Assembly: GCA_958510825.1 (NCBI GenBank)
Contig: OY294051.1
Coordinates: 35,402,393 to 35,466,392 of the forward strand
Direction of reading: 5' to 3'
From: Brachypterus glaber
Taxonomy: Eukaryota > Arthropoda > Insecta > Coleoptera > Kateretidae
Length of the DNA stretch: 64,000 nt
The position numbers and the translations under genes were made by a program. Numbering within the stretch: the stretch's first letter is position 1; each line of letters opens with the position of its first letter. Below are positions 47,533 to 64,000 of this stretch, one piece after another. The notes below the pieces were generated by a model. The model made no database searches and was not told where the DNA came from. It saw only the letters and a list, made by a program, of their open reading frames with translations.

Positions 47533-48820
47533 AAATAAGATATTATTTCCTATAAAAAAGGCTTATAAGGCTCTTAAAAAGCTTTCGAACACTTAAATAA
47601 AGGTTAAATTATTTTTTTTTTAAATAAACCAGCCTTTCTTTTTAAAAAATTAAAATAATATTTTTGCTTACTAATAATAAGTAGTTTTTAAAATAGGTCT
47701 CAAAAAGCAATTGTTAGGCTGCCGCTGATCTGAAAAGTAATCGAATTAAGCTTTTGTCCCCTCGACGACCCGTTGACTGCCGATTGAGAAAATGATGGTA
47801 AACGATCAACATTAATTTTTTGAAACCGGTAAAATATCTTTTGTCGATCAAAGGCTACATGACTAGCGATCTATTGCCGATCAAAACTGCTGGTAGAAGA
47901 GCGGTAAATGGTCTGAAAACTGGTTGGTAAATGGTCGTTGGCCTACTGCCGGTGGCATTCTCATATAGCTCGTGGGCCGCTCAAAATATGTGACAATTAC
48001 CCGAAAGCGGTTTTATCGCATGCAAGACAATTGTTTGCTGGGGTAAACCACTGAAAAAAATATTTACACCTGAATTCCTTTTAGGAGGAAGATTTCTTCC
48101 AGATTACCTCCAAAGATTACCTCGAGTTCCTAAAATTACCTTCGAAAAGGAGGAAATCTTTAAATATTTCCTTCAAATTACCTTGTAACCTTCAAAGATT
48201 TCCTCCAGATTACCTCCAATTTGTACACCTGAATTCACCTGCTGTTTACCCCTCGGGTAAATCAAAACATTTATTGCTGTGACCTCTGAAAAATAAGGTC
48301 TAGCCAAAGGTAAACAAAAATTAAGTAAATCAGGTCATAAAAAATAATCATAATATGCGTGACGTAATTTATTGAAGATCCCTTAAACAAAAGACATGCA
48401 AAGTACATTTTCAAGGGTAGTTAAACTATATAACCCCAAACCAGTTGGTTGTTTATTTGAACAGTATAATTTTATTCTCAAACCTTTATAATTAAATGCA
48501 AATTCAGGAAAGTTGTTGGCTATACCAAAGCTAAGATCCATAAACTATTTACATGGGTTAGTTTTAAATACAGTTAGGCAGGAGCGTTCCGAGGTTTTTG
48601 TCCGACAAAATTTGTCGTGGAGAATGTGGAGGTAAAATTTACCGATTGATGCAAAAAACAATCCAGTAAAAAATTGTGTCCCGGAAAGGAAAAAAGAAAT
48701 AAGTTGCCCACTTTATATTATTAATTTTTGCCTCAATGATTATTATTTTCTTACATAAAAAAAAACGGAGAGCGACGAAGAAAACCCAACTTTGAATTCG
48801 GATTCAACAACACAAAACTA
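47533..48820. other. Intergenic, no gene seen
   Basis: 48060-48240 holds irregular repeats of ATTACCTCCAAAGATT type; otherwise nothing recognised. Confidence 0.5.
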
Positions 48821-49828
48821 CACTGCCGCACATTAAAATCCGGACACCTAAAAAATTGGCATTTTTTAAATTCAAATATTTCGAAAACTAATTAATGGAT
48901 TTGACTGATTCTTTTTTTGTTATGAAGCCTAAACATTCTCTACTTTTGTTTGTTTTAAGCATGATTATTTTTTTTTCGTATTAACAGCAACAAATAATGT
49001 ACAACTATGTTTCTTACCCCATCTTCTAGGACTTGCATGGTACGCCACTGCAATTGTTTTTCAAATTATTAAAGTCTTTCTTATTGCCGCAGTTTTAATA
49101 AATATTTTCTTTTTTATTTTTTTTACCTTTTTCCTTCTGGTTTAGGAGATATCAGGATTTTCCTGAAAGTTTTTTATTTGAAGCTCATGTCTTTTACTTC
49201 TTCCTCTACGCTCATGTTTTTTACTTCTTCTTCTACAGTTTCTTCATCCCGGGACAACTTTTTATTGCCGTCTGACGGAGGCTTAACGGTGATTTCGCAG
49301 AACTGCCGCCGGACGGAGTGACCCTATTTTTTCTTCTACTCAAGTTTTCAAACCCAATTTATGTTTTTTATAAACTTGATTAGAAGAAAAACGTAACTCG
49401 GTTAAGCTTCAAATTTAAAGTACAGCATCAATCAAATTCATGTAGTACTTTTTAAGTTAACTGAAAAAATTACAACTTCCAGGAAAATTCTGATATCTCC
49501 TAAACCAGAAGTAAAAATGTAAAAAAAAATAAAAAAGAAAATATTCATTAAAACTGCGGCAATAAGAAAGACATTAATAATTTGATAAACAGTTGCAGTG
49601 GCGTACCATGCAAGTCCTAGAAGATGGGGTAAAAAACATAGTTGTACATTATTTGTTGCTGTAAATACGAAAAAAAAAATTTAATCATTCTTAAAACAAA
49701 CAAAAGTAGAGAATGTTTAAGCTTCAAAACAAAAAAAGAATTAGTCAAATCCATTAATTAGTTTTCGAAATATTTAATTTTAAAAAATGTCAATTTTTTA
49801 GGTGTCCGGAATTTAATGCGCGGCAATG
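48821..49828. mobile_element. Tc1/mariner-type element with ~400-bp inverted repeats
   Basis: Ends CACTGCCGCACATTAAAATC and CATTGCCGCGCATTAAATTC, flanked by TA. The arms stay paired for about 400 bp, around a short centre with GAACTGCCGCCGGACGGAGT. No transposase. Same design as 11255-13016. Confidence 0.6.
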
Positions 49829-50151
49829 TAGTAGTACACTTGCGGTACATTTTTAATATATTTTTAAATAATTTAAAATACTGATGGTGATGAAGACGAT
49901 CGGACTTCAGATTCAGCGACCACAATTTAGTTGAACGTATTTGTCACCTTTCTTGCTACCGATACTTCTTTATCTTTGTAGAATAGTGTAATTTTTAAAA
50001 CAATAAATAATTTACAAAACCATAATGGGTAACCTTATATGATTTATATTCGGTTACTTTGATACTACTATAATCGAAAAAATAAAAAATATAATAAAAT
50101 TTAACAGTCTTTTGTGTGATTATAATTTGAAATAAATAGGCAAGAAAAATA

Positions 50152-50396
50152 AGGTGGGTGAGCCAATTATGTCATGTTCCTAATATTTCCACCTCCTCTT
50201 AAACTTTTTAGTTCGTTATCTGTGTCATAGACGGTAAAGATGCCTTATTTTTCTTGAAGCTTCTGCAGTTTGTTAATTTTTTACCCATTAGAATAAAGAT
50301 ATATTTATGGTTAATGTGGTAATGTTTCAGGTAGGTAAATTTGAATGCAGTAAAAAATAAAATGACTTAACATGGAAATAGTCGGCTCACCCACCT
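50152..50396. mobile_element. TA-flanked MITE
   Basis: Ends AGGTGGGTGAGCCAA and AGGTGGGTGAGCCGA with TA on each side. Confidence 0.5.
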
Positions 50397-50867
50397 TATA
50401 TTTTAAGTAATTTAGGACAGCTGGTTTAACTACAGTATTAACATGCATTTTTTTTTGTTATTTAAAGTCACATCAAGTTACCCACTTTTCCCCTATATTA
50501 CTTTATTTTGAGATAGATGCCTTCCAGTGTAGGGTCTCCGATTTGGCTGTTTGCACAACAAAATTCGGCCTTTAAACAACAAACAAATGTATGTAAGACC
50601 TACATTGTAGAACATAAATTTGTGTAAAATAACACAAAATTATACCAACCGGTTGCTGCCGGTTGCAACTCAGACAACAAGGTGTGTTCCATAAATTAAT
50701 GTTATCTTGAAACTTGTAACTATTTGCAGTGAAAATAGTAACGCTATTTTAGCAAAGGAAGGTTCCTTAGGGTGATAACCACTTATTTTTCATCCTTTTG
50801 ACAACAAGTTTCCGTTTTAAATAGACTATAAATTGTTGGTAAAGGTGCTGAGAAAAATAGTAGTTTT

Positions 50868-50990
50868 CGTAACGAGTAAGCGACTTTAGTTCTTAGTGCA
50901 CGAGAATGAAGTTTTTTTGACGACGCGAAGCGAAGTCAAAAAATCATTCGAGTGCACTAAGGACTTGTCGCATACTAGTTGCGAACAACA
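50868..50990. repeat. Palindromic MITE with GCGAAGCGAAG centre
   Basis: AAGCGACTTTAGTTCTTAGTG pairs with CACTAAGGACTTGTCGC; the GA-CGC-GAAGCG-AAGTC centre is shared with 25105-25250. Confidence 0.5.
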
Positions 50991-51837
50991 TTTTTCGTTC
51001 GATCTACAGTATAGACTTTAAAAATGTATATTTTAAAGAATTACCTGTGTTTAATTTTGACATTTCAAAATTTTATAAACGTCAAATGACTTTTGTCAAA
51101 ATGAAAGCTATGTGTAATCGTTTGGATAAATGAGTGTGCATAGTTGTCATTTCATTCAAATATGCACTATGTACTCGTGCGATAGAAAAATATCGTAACG
51201 AGTATATATAGTGAACATGCATTTTTCTTTATTTCGTGTACACTAGGTCGTACGAAAAATATATTTTTTTTCTGTTTATTATTTGCTAGATGTGGTATCA
51301 GCACCTTCAGAACTCATGACAAGTATAAAAAACATTTAATATTATATACTAGTGTTATTTAAAGTGCATATTCTTAAAAAATAAAGTTATTTTTAATTAA
51401 GGATAACATTACTCAATATTTTAGAAACTAGTAAGCTCTACCGACCAGATAAAGCTTTATTGAATTGTTAAATGAGAATTTCATTTTTAACAAGGCCAAT
51501 TTTGTTTCAAGACTATTTTCTTACAATAAGTTTAGTAAAAGCTCCTTACCACATTGACTTTTTCTCTCGACTACGTTCTTTAGAACTACAATCGTACTAC
51601 AGGTAAGGCGAGAAGGGGTAGATATCATACCAGAGTTAAAAGCACATTGACAACATTTTTCTAAATATGGATTTTAGGCAAGGAAAATAAAACAGCATTA
51701 ACCGAATATTTTGATATAAAAATAAATTTTTATTATTTTGAACTATAGTAATTGTACATAATAAGATAATAATAATAATATTATTTTGATTTATGATTTG
51801 AATTATTAAATCTATATTTTTTAGTATCAGTTATTGG

Positions 51838-51976
51838 TAGGGACACTAGATCTAGGTCTTAAGTTAGCAAGGCGACAGACTGCTAAGTAGGGACACTAGA
51901 TCTAGGTCTTAAGTTAGCAAGGCGACAGACTGCTATATCTGTCGCCTTGCTAACTTAAGACCTAGATGTAGTGTTC
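51838..51976. repeat. 49-bp unit in direct, direct, inverted order
   Basis: Two perfect 49-bp copies (51838-51886, 51887-51935) are followed by about 40 bp of the same unit inverted. Key blocks: GACACTAGATCTAGGTC and AGCAAGGCGACAGAC. Confidence 0.85.
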
Positions 51977-52055
51977 CTTGTTATTGGTTATACCGTTAAA
52001 AAGTCCAAGTCTAACAAATCTGTAGGTAATACGTTAATACTTAATATTATAGGTA

Positions 52056-52748
52056 GGGGGAAATACCAATGAGTGGGACATATTATTGAATGTGATATTT
52101 TATTGACGAAAGGCAAAAGGAAACTGTTTGAAGTTGGTTTATGTAATAGTCTAGAACAACACGAAACATATACCAAATAATCGAATATTATAGATAAAGG
52201 TAAATATTTTTAGCCTTTTTTTTTTGATAATATTGTTAGTGTTCTTGAATGGGTTAAATGTCATTTCCTTGAATGGGACAACTATTTTACTGCATATTTA
52301 ATTTCTATTTATCTCTTTTAAATAAGAATTCACTCTTAAAGGACAGCAAGTATCTAGGATACTACCCATACAACAATTTAAAACAGTTAGGACTCAAAAC
52401 AAACTAATATTTGATTATGATTCAAGAAAACATAAACCAAAGTTTGGTAAAATTATTTAAAAAAAAATATATTTAAAAAGAGAATGTAAGACTGTAACAG
52501 CTATTGTTTTGTTATTAGTATCTTTAATAGCAATTTTGTATTTGTGTCCCGGGTTTTGAATGGGACAAGTTACGTTTTTTTTTAATGCTTGTAGTTTTGG
52601 TAAAAATAAATATAATTCAGGTTTAACACTTGGACTGTGTTCTTTTATTTCCAAATATAATACCTAAAAAAAATTACGCATAAAAAATTAAAAATAAAAT
52701 TTTGGCAGCCGTTTAAAAAAAAGTGTCCCATTCATGGGTATCTCCCCC
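52056..52748. mobile_element. TA-flanked MITE downstream of the VWC gene
   Basis: Ends GGGGGAAATACCAATGAGTG and GGGGGAGATACCCATGAATG, flanked by TA; the motif GAATGGGACAA recurs inside. It ends about 260 bp beyond the VWC stop codon. Confidence 0.55.
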
Positions 52749-53009
52749 TACTTAAATTCGGTAGTTCGTACTTGTATATCTCCATATATTGTATCAGTTT
52801 AAATACGGAACTCAATGTTTAATAAAAGATACCATTGAAATTCACTAAAGGCATACATACATATTTTCATCTTATCCATAACGGTAAAATTTCCTATTTC
52901 TATAAAAATTTACTTCGTAAAAAAATTCTGACCATTATTATGTCCCGTGTTTAATGAATTTCTGGGATAATGTTTACCAAAAAATCTCTTTATGTATAAA
53001 TCTGAGTAC

Positions 53010-59408
<6,399 letters not shown>

Positions 59409-59420
59409 GGTATAAATTTG

Positions 59421-59457
59421 AATGACCAGTTTTTTTCTAGAGAAACAATATATATTT
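59421..59457 (-). promoter_or_regulatory. Core promoter of the VWC gene
   Basis: On the - strand a TCATT initiator (59425-59421) follows an AT-rich TATA-like run at about 59448-59456, roughly 30 nt upstream. The leader to the ATG would be about 15 nt. Confidence 0.5.
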
Positions 59458-59569
59458 TATCCAGCCTTGATAATGCATTACATTTGATGTTTATGATAAA
59501 AACCTGTTAACTCTACTTTATTTTTTATTTGTACCGATAAAATTGTTTTAACAAACAAAAATTTTATAA

Positions 59570-59985
59570 TCATTACTAATAGTTAAGCAATACTACCAAC
59601 AATTTTTCAATCATTTCCAAAAGTTTAGCAATCAGTGCCAAAAATTTAGCAATTATTTTCAAACTAACAATCATTTTAAAAGGTTTAGAAATCGCTACCA
59701 AAAGTTTAGCAATAATTTCCAAAATTTAAGCAATCACTACCAAAAATGTAGCAATCATTTCTGAAGGTTAAGCAATTACTACCAGAAATGTAGCAATAAT
59801 TACCAAAAGTTTAGCAACCACTACCTAACATTTAGCAATTTTTAAAAGTTTAGCAATGACTACCAAAAATTAAGCAATTATTTCCAACAATTTAGCAATT
59901 ATAATTATTGCTAAATTGTGATTGTGATTGTCAAAAGTTTGATAATTACCAAAACTTTGACAATCACCACCAAAATTTAGCAAAC
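59570..59985. repeat. Degenerate 24-bp minisatellite upstream of the VWC gene
   Basis: Units of the type AAGTTTAGCAATCATTACCA repeat about 16 times, with a short inverted centre near 59900. It begins about 150 bp upstream of the VWC start, between the two head-to-head promoters. Confidence 0.7.
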
Positions 59986-60275
59986 ACTGTTAGGCCCTAA
60001 CAGTTATAAATCTAACCACCTAATTAAGCTAAGACAGCTTTGTTCGTGGCATATTACAACGGTACCAGCGCACTGCAGTGACTTATTTTAGGTTATTTAT
60101 TTTTAATAATTTTTAATAATAATTTAGCTTTTAACATCTAAAAATTTACAAACATTCATCACATGAGATTATACATATTATATAATATTATCGATACATA
60201 CTACATATATATTTTGTTAACCTTATCTTGCCTGCAATAATTTAATGCTAATTTTCGACCCAAATGACTTCTTTG

Positions 60276-60495
60276 CAGGGCCGGCGGAAGGGCTGGATGG
60301 ACTGGGTGGCAGGCAGCCCGGGTAGCAACAACGGGCCCCAAAATGGAATGCGGCCAAATCACGAATGAAGGGTTAAACTTGTCAACTTTTTTTTGAAATT
60401 TTCAGTTGGTGGTGGTAACAATGACCAATGCACCAGATTAGAGGCACCAAATCAGGGTCTTGTCCGGTTAACATTTTTGTCTTTCTCCGGCCCTG
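60276..60495. mobile_element. hAT-type MITE upstream of the third gene
   Basis: Ends CAGGGCCGGCGGAAGG and CAGGGCCGGAGAAAG on the other strand. Flanked by CTTCTTTG and CTTCTTAG (7 of 8 bases), the 8-bp duplication of hAT elements. GC-rich for this region. Ends about 150 bp before the transcription start. Confidence 0.65.
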
Positions 60496-60619
60496 CTTCT
60501 TAGCGTAAAATATGATATATTTTTACACGACTTTGTTTAGTGCACGAATTTTAATACGAATATCAGACAATAACTTCCTCTATATTCATCTGCAACCTGT
60601 TTTATAGTACCGGTTGTTC

Positions 60620-60654
60620 TATAAGACATTTTCTGGTAAATCAAGATCTTCAGT
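60620..60654 (+). promoter_or_regulatory. Core promoter of the third gene
   Basis: TATAAG begins at 60620 and TCAGT at 60650. The presumed start at A60652 is 32 nt from the TATA box, with a 27-nt leader to the ATG at 60679. Confidence 0.6.
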
Positions 60655-60678
60655 TAAAATATAGGAGTCTAAACGGAC

Positions 60679-60724
60679 ATGTTTAAGATAGTATTATTAA
60701 GTTTCTTGGCTTCACTAGTTTCTG
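60679..60724 (+). CDS. First exon of a further secreted-protein gene (partial)
   Basis: Reads MFKIVLLSFLASLVS plus one base, then donor gtaggt. Size, phase 1 ending and hydrophobic content match the first exons of the protease and VWC genes. No acceptor with an open, recognisable exon was found between here and the window end, so the rest of the gene probably lies beyond 64000. It may be a paralogue of either neighbour; the sequence here cannot decide. Confidence 0.6.
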
Positions 60725-60739
60725 GTAGGTAAAATTTAC

Positions 60740-62150
60740 TTATTTAATTTTCTGTTCGTTTATACATATTTTTAATTCTATCATTTCATAACAGTTTTTT
60801 TTTACTACTAGCTTTAGAACATACCATTATTTATCATGCTTTCAGACTGTGAAATCAATTTTCTTCACCTATAGGAGTAAATTTTATAAACAATTGATTT
60901 CTATCACTTTAGATGTTTCAGTTCTTTGTGCAATGTTTACTAATTAAACCCAAGAAAATAACTTTAAATAAATTTTTATTTATTAAATATAATTAATTAT
61001 AATTATTACCAATTAATACAATCAATAATTAGCTAAATATTATGAAAAAAAAAAAATAAATAAAAAAACTAAATTTTTAAACGTTAGTTCAAAGTATTTA
61101 TTTGGCCAAATATCATTGATCAAGGCTACTTGATTTTTATGAAAATTTCATGAAATATAATTTCTGTTAATAATTTATTTTATTATTTGAATGAAAATAG
61201 TTAAATAGTGCTATGTAACGGTTCTTCATTTTTTAGATATTATATATCAGAAAATAAAATACGATGTAAAATTAATAATTATAAAGAATATAGAATATAT
61301 TGTATTATATGCCAATGCTATAGAAAACTAAGAAATATAAGAATTATTCAAAATTTACAGGTCTCAACAAGTTAAACTTTTTATTGTATTCTTTTGTAAA
61401 GGAGACTAATAACTGTCAAATAAATTAGATGACTAAGTAATCAATTTTATGTTGGTTTTTGGTATCAATAATTTATTAGTCATAAAAGTCTAAAATGCTT
61501 TTAGTTAGGAACCTAAGTACTGCCTATCAGATTTTGAAACGACGCGTCTCTAAAGGTGTTTTAACCAATAGCATCTTGCCACATTTTTATGTTTTTTGGT
61601 AGTATAAAACGCTTTTATTTTTAAACAGAGATTCATTCTGATCCTAGCACCCTTCTATCGTTATCATTCCGATTCTACATTTATATTTTAAAGTTTTGTA
61701 AAGTATTCTTACTAGCCTTTTCGGTGAGGTTAGTTAAAGTTAACAGAAAATGGTTAATATGTATGGAAATGTCAAATAATTAAAAGTTCCATATGTTCAG
61801 AAGCCATAGCCAAGTGTAAAGCCAAGTTTTTAAGCAATTTTTACTGTAAAGAAGATAATATTATAATGTAAGTCCATTTTAATTTAAGTTATATGTTCAC
61901 CAATATTTTTAATTGATTAAGTTTATTAAATATAATTGTTAAGATTAACAGAAGAGTTTAAATTAATATCTCTAAACCTCTTATACTTTCTGTTCAAACA
62001 AACTGTTTAACGAACCCGTATAAAATATATTTGTGATTGGTAGGGTTAAAATCCTGACGAGAAAAATACACATCACATATGAAGGTGGTTAAAAAAGTTC
62101 CACCATATATGTCCCACGAAGTTTAAAAAAACCCTGCATCACAGCTAGTA
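60740..62150. other. Presumed intron of the third gene, no exon seen
   Basis: AT-rich; an acceptor-like site at 60845 leads to a frame that stops after nine codons. No better exon candidate was found. Confidence 0.4.
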
Positions 62151-62153
62151 GTG

Positions 62154-62510
62154 AAAAAAATAATATATAAACTACGGTAGAGAATACTATTATAGCCTCG
62201 CACTCTTAAATCCGGCCGGCTATAAAAAATGTCTTCTCTACCTTGGTATATAATTACTATTGTATGTATATGTGAAAAGTATGAGATTTTATCATCAGAT
62301 TTAATTATTGTATGAGGTAAAGGATAAAAGTATTTTGTCTTAAAAATTACTTATAAGTAATACATAAGATAACAATAGTAATTACATACCAAGGTAGAGA
62401 AGACATTTTTATAGCCTAGCGTATTAAATCCCTAGATGCGTAGCATCGAGGGATTTAAGAGTGCGAGACCATAATAGTCTTCTCCACCGTGGTTTATATA
62501 TTATTTTTTT
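62154..62510. repeat. Inverted-repeat element
   Basis: AATAATATATAAACTACGGT...TAGCCTCGCACTCTTAAATC on the left recurs inverted at about 62440-62510, with a second inner pair GTCTTCTCTACCTTGGTAT. MITE-like. Confidence 0.5.
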
Positions 62511-62708
62511 AATAACAGTACTATTTAACAATTTTTTTCTATTTAAATAATAAAGTAAAATATTAACAGGAATGCTGTTTCTTGAAATATTTATAAAAAT
62601 CAAGTAGCCATGATCAATGACATTAGCTTAAATAAATACTTTGAAAGAAGTTTAAAAATTTAGTTTTTTATGATATTTATTATAATATTTAGCTAATTAT
62701 TGATCGTA

Positions 62709-63609
62709 GAGGAAAGTCGCCTAATTTCGGATACCATTTACAATGTATTCAATATTTAATACTCGGTATTACTTTTTGATATTTTTTTTATATAACCAGA
62801 TACAACTTATTATAGCGAACCATGATTTATTATAAAAGCAATTTTATTACAGTTTATTTTTTCCAAAAAACACGGTTAAAAAAAATCAGCGCATTTTTGT
62901 GCATTTGAAAAAGGGCTCCTAATTTCGGACATATCCGAAAAAATTTTTTCCAGAGTAGATCTGGATCCCATTGCTTATGTTTCTTGTTATTCCTTCACAT
63001 TTAAGACGTAATTTAATCATTAAGCGATTTTCTACGAAATACTATAGGAACTATAATTTTAGATTCCCAATTTCGAATATCTTAGTATCTTAGGTTTTTC
63101 GTTTTTTCAAAATTGTTTATGTTAGTTTGTTGTATCATTATAAAAATAATAATTAATGGTTGGTTATCCTGAATAATAATTACCTTGCGGATATCCGAAA
63201 TTGGGAATCAAATGCACAAAAATGGTCTATCCGAAATTAGGCAACTTTCTGCTTTTTAGATTAGAAATTTGTAGAATGTTTACGTTTTCAAATTGCTTAA
63301 TTATGAATAGTGGATCAACTTAACTAACATCATAACTTACCCAAGACAGAATCACGAACTTTTATAACGATTATTTATAAAATAAACAAGCATAATAATG
63401 CAACTGAGCACAAAACTGCCATTTGCAATATAAACGATTTGTGCTGCCATTTAAAGGGGAGAAGCTCTACCGTTATCATATTACAGGACGGTTTTAGTTT
63501 GACTTTTGGCTTCACATAAAAGTAGGTTTCTGTTTACCTTTGCAGACAGTATCTTAAATACACTACTATCCGAAATTTGGAAACCATCCGAAATTAGGCG
63601 CATTTCCTC
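62709..63609. mobile_element. TA-flanked MITE downstream of the third gene's first exon
   Basis: Ends GAGGAAAGTCGCCTAATTTC and GAGGAAATGCGCCTAATTTC, flanked by TA; the motif TCCGAAATT recurs several times inside. Confidence 0.6.
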
Positions 63610-63767
63610 TATTAGTTAATAATAATTATAATTAATTATGCTTAATAAGTAAACAGTTATTAAAAGCTATTTTCTTGGGTTAAATTAGTGAAAATTGCAC
63701 AAAGAACTGGAACATTAAACGTGACAGAAATCAGCTGATTTCGTTATCTACTAGTAAGAGATAATTT

Positions 63768-63975
63768 TATTTATCCACGGCCGTGATTAATAGGCCAATT
63801 AATCACGGGTCTGTAAAAATAAACCGTTTAAACTTCAAAACAGCCGTGGATAAAGTATAGTATTCTACTCGTGTATAAAAGCTAATAATCATTCGGGTGA
63901 TTAGGCCACCCTCCAAAATTCACCCTCATTAATTAATAGCAAATATTATACACTCATGGAATAATATACTATTAT
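63768..63975. repeat. Dispersed repeat, CACGGCCGTGATT family, copy 2
   Basis: Second copy of the repeat at 22606-22840, with the same three blocks in the same order. Confidence 0.55.
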
Positions 63976-64000
63976 TATTGACCTAGAGGATAACATTAAT

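Noticed and set aside
59570..59985. CRISPR-like array
   Set aside because: Units are adjacent and degenerate without unique spacers; this is a eukaryotic minisatellite.
60840..60880. Second exon of the third gene after an acceptor-like TTTCAG
   Set aside because: The required phase gives only DCEINFLHL before a stop.

Overview
The window looks like insect nuclear DNA. It is very AT-rich, has spliced genes with GT-AG introns, TATA boxes paired with arthropod TCAGT-type initiators, and is packed with Tc1/mariner, Harbinger, hAT, piggyBac and foldback-type transposon debris. A beetle is plausible, but that is an inference. There are no bacterial operons, CRISPR arrays or viral genes.

Genes. 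Three gene models were assembled by hand, with splice phases that agree. (1) A secreted S1-family (chymotrypsin-fold) serine protease on the + strand, five exons from 29186 to 47120, 292 codons. It keeps the His/Asp/Ser triad but lacks the usual Cys191-Cys220 pair and Asp189, and it ends in a 7-residue acidic repeat. (2) A secreted cysteine-rich protein with two VWC-like repeats on the - strand, five exons from 59408 down to 53010, 278 codons. (3) A signal-peptide first exon on the + strand at 60679-60724, opening a third gene that runs out of the window. All three start with a short signal-peptide exon ending in phase 1, and all have a TATA box about 30 bp upstream of an initiator and a leader of only 15-27 nt. 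Genes 1 and 2 are tail to tail. Genes 2 and 3 are head to head, about 1.2 kb apart.

Layout. 1-29130 is intergenic and holds only repeats: a decayed mariner, a Tc1-like element with ~700-bp inverted repeats, nested palindromes, a TTAA-flanked piggyBac-like element with a coding remnant, and many MITEs. 29131-47270 is the protease gene; its 9.9-kb last intron contains two almost identical 2.67-kb transposons that each carry the 3' end of a non-LTR retrotransposon, and a 510-bp palindrome. 47300-53000 is intergenic, again with MITEs. 53010-59460 is the VWC gene, with a one-stop pseudogene, MITEs, a 121-bp GA tract and a tRNA-derived SINE in its introns. 59460-64000 has a minisatellite, an hAT MITE, the first exon of gene 3 and further repeats.

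Most interesting observation. A ~240-bp repeat unit carries a complete hammerhead self-cleaving ribozyme fold: core CUGAAGA and GAA, three helices, and a GUC cleavage triplet. It occurs three times, twice head to head in the palindrome at 38608-39118 and once, diverged but with helix-preserving changes, at 47444-47488 just past the protease gene. Penelope-like elements and retrozymes are the known animal hosts of such ribozymes.
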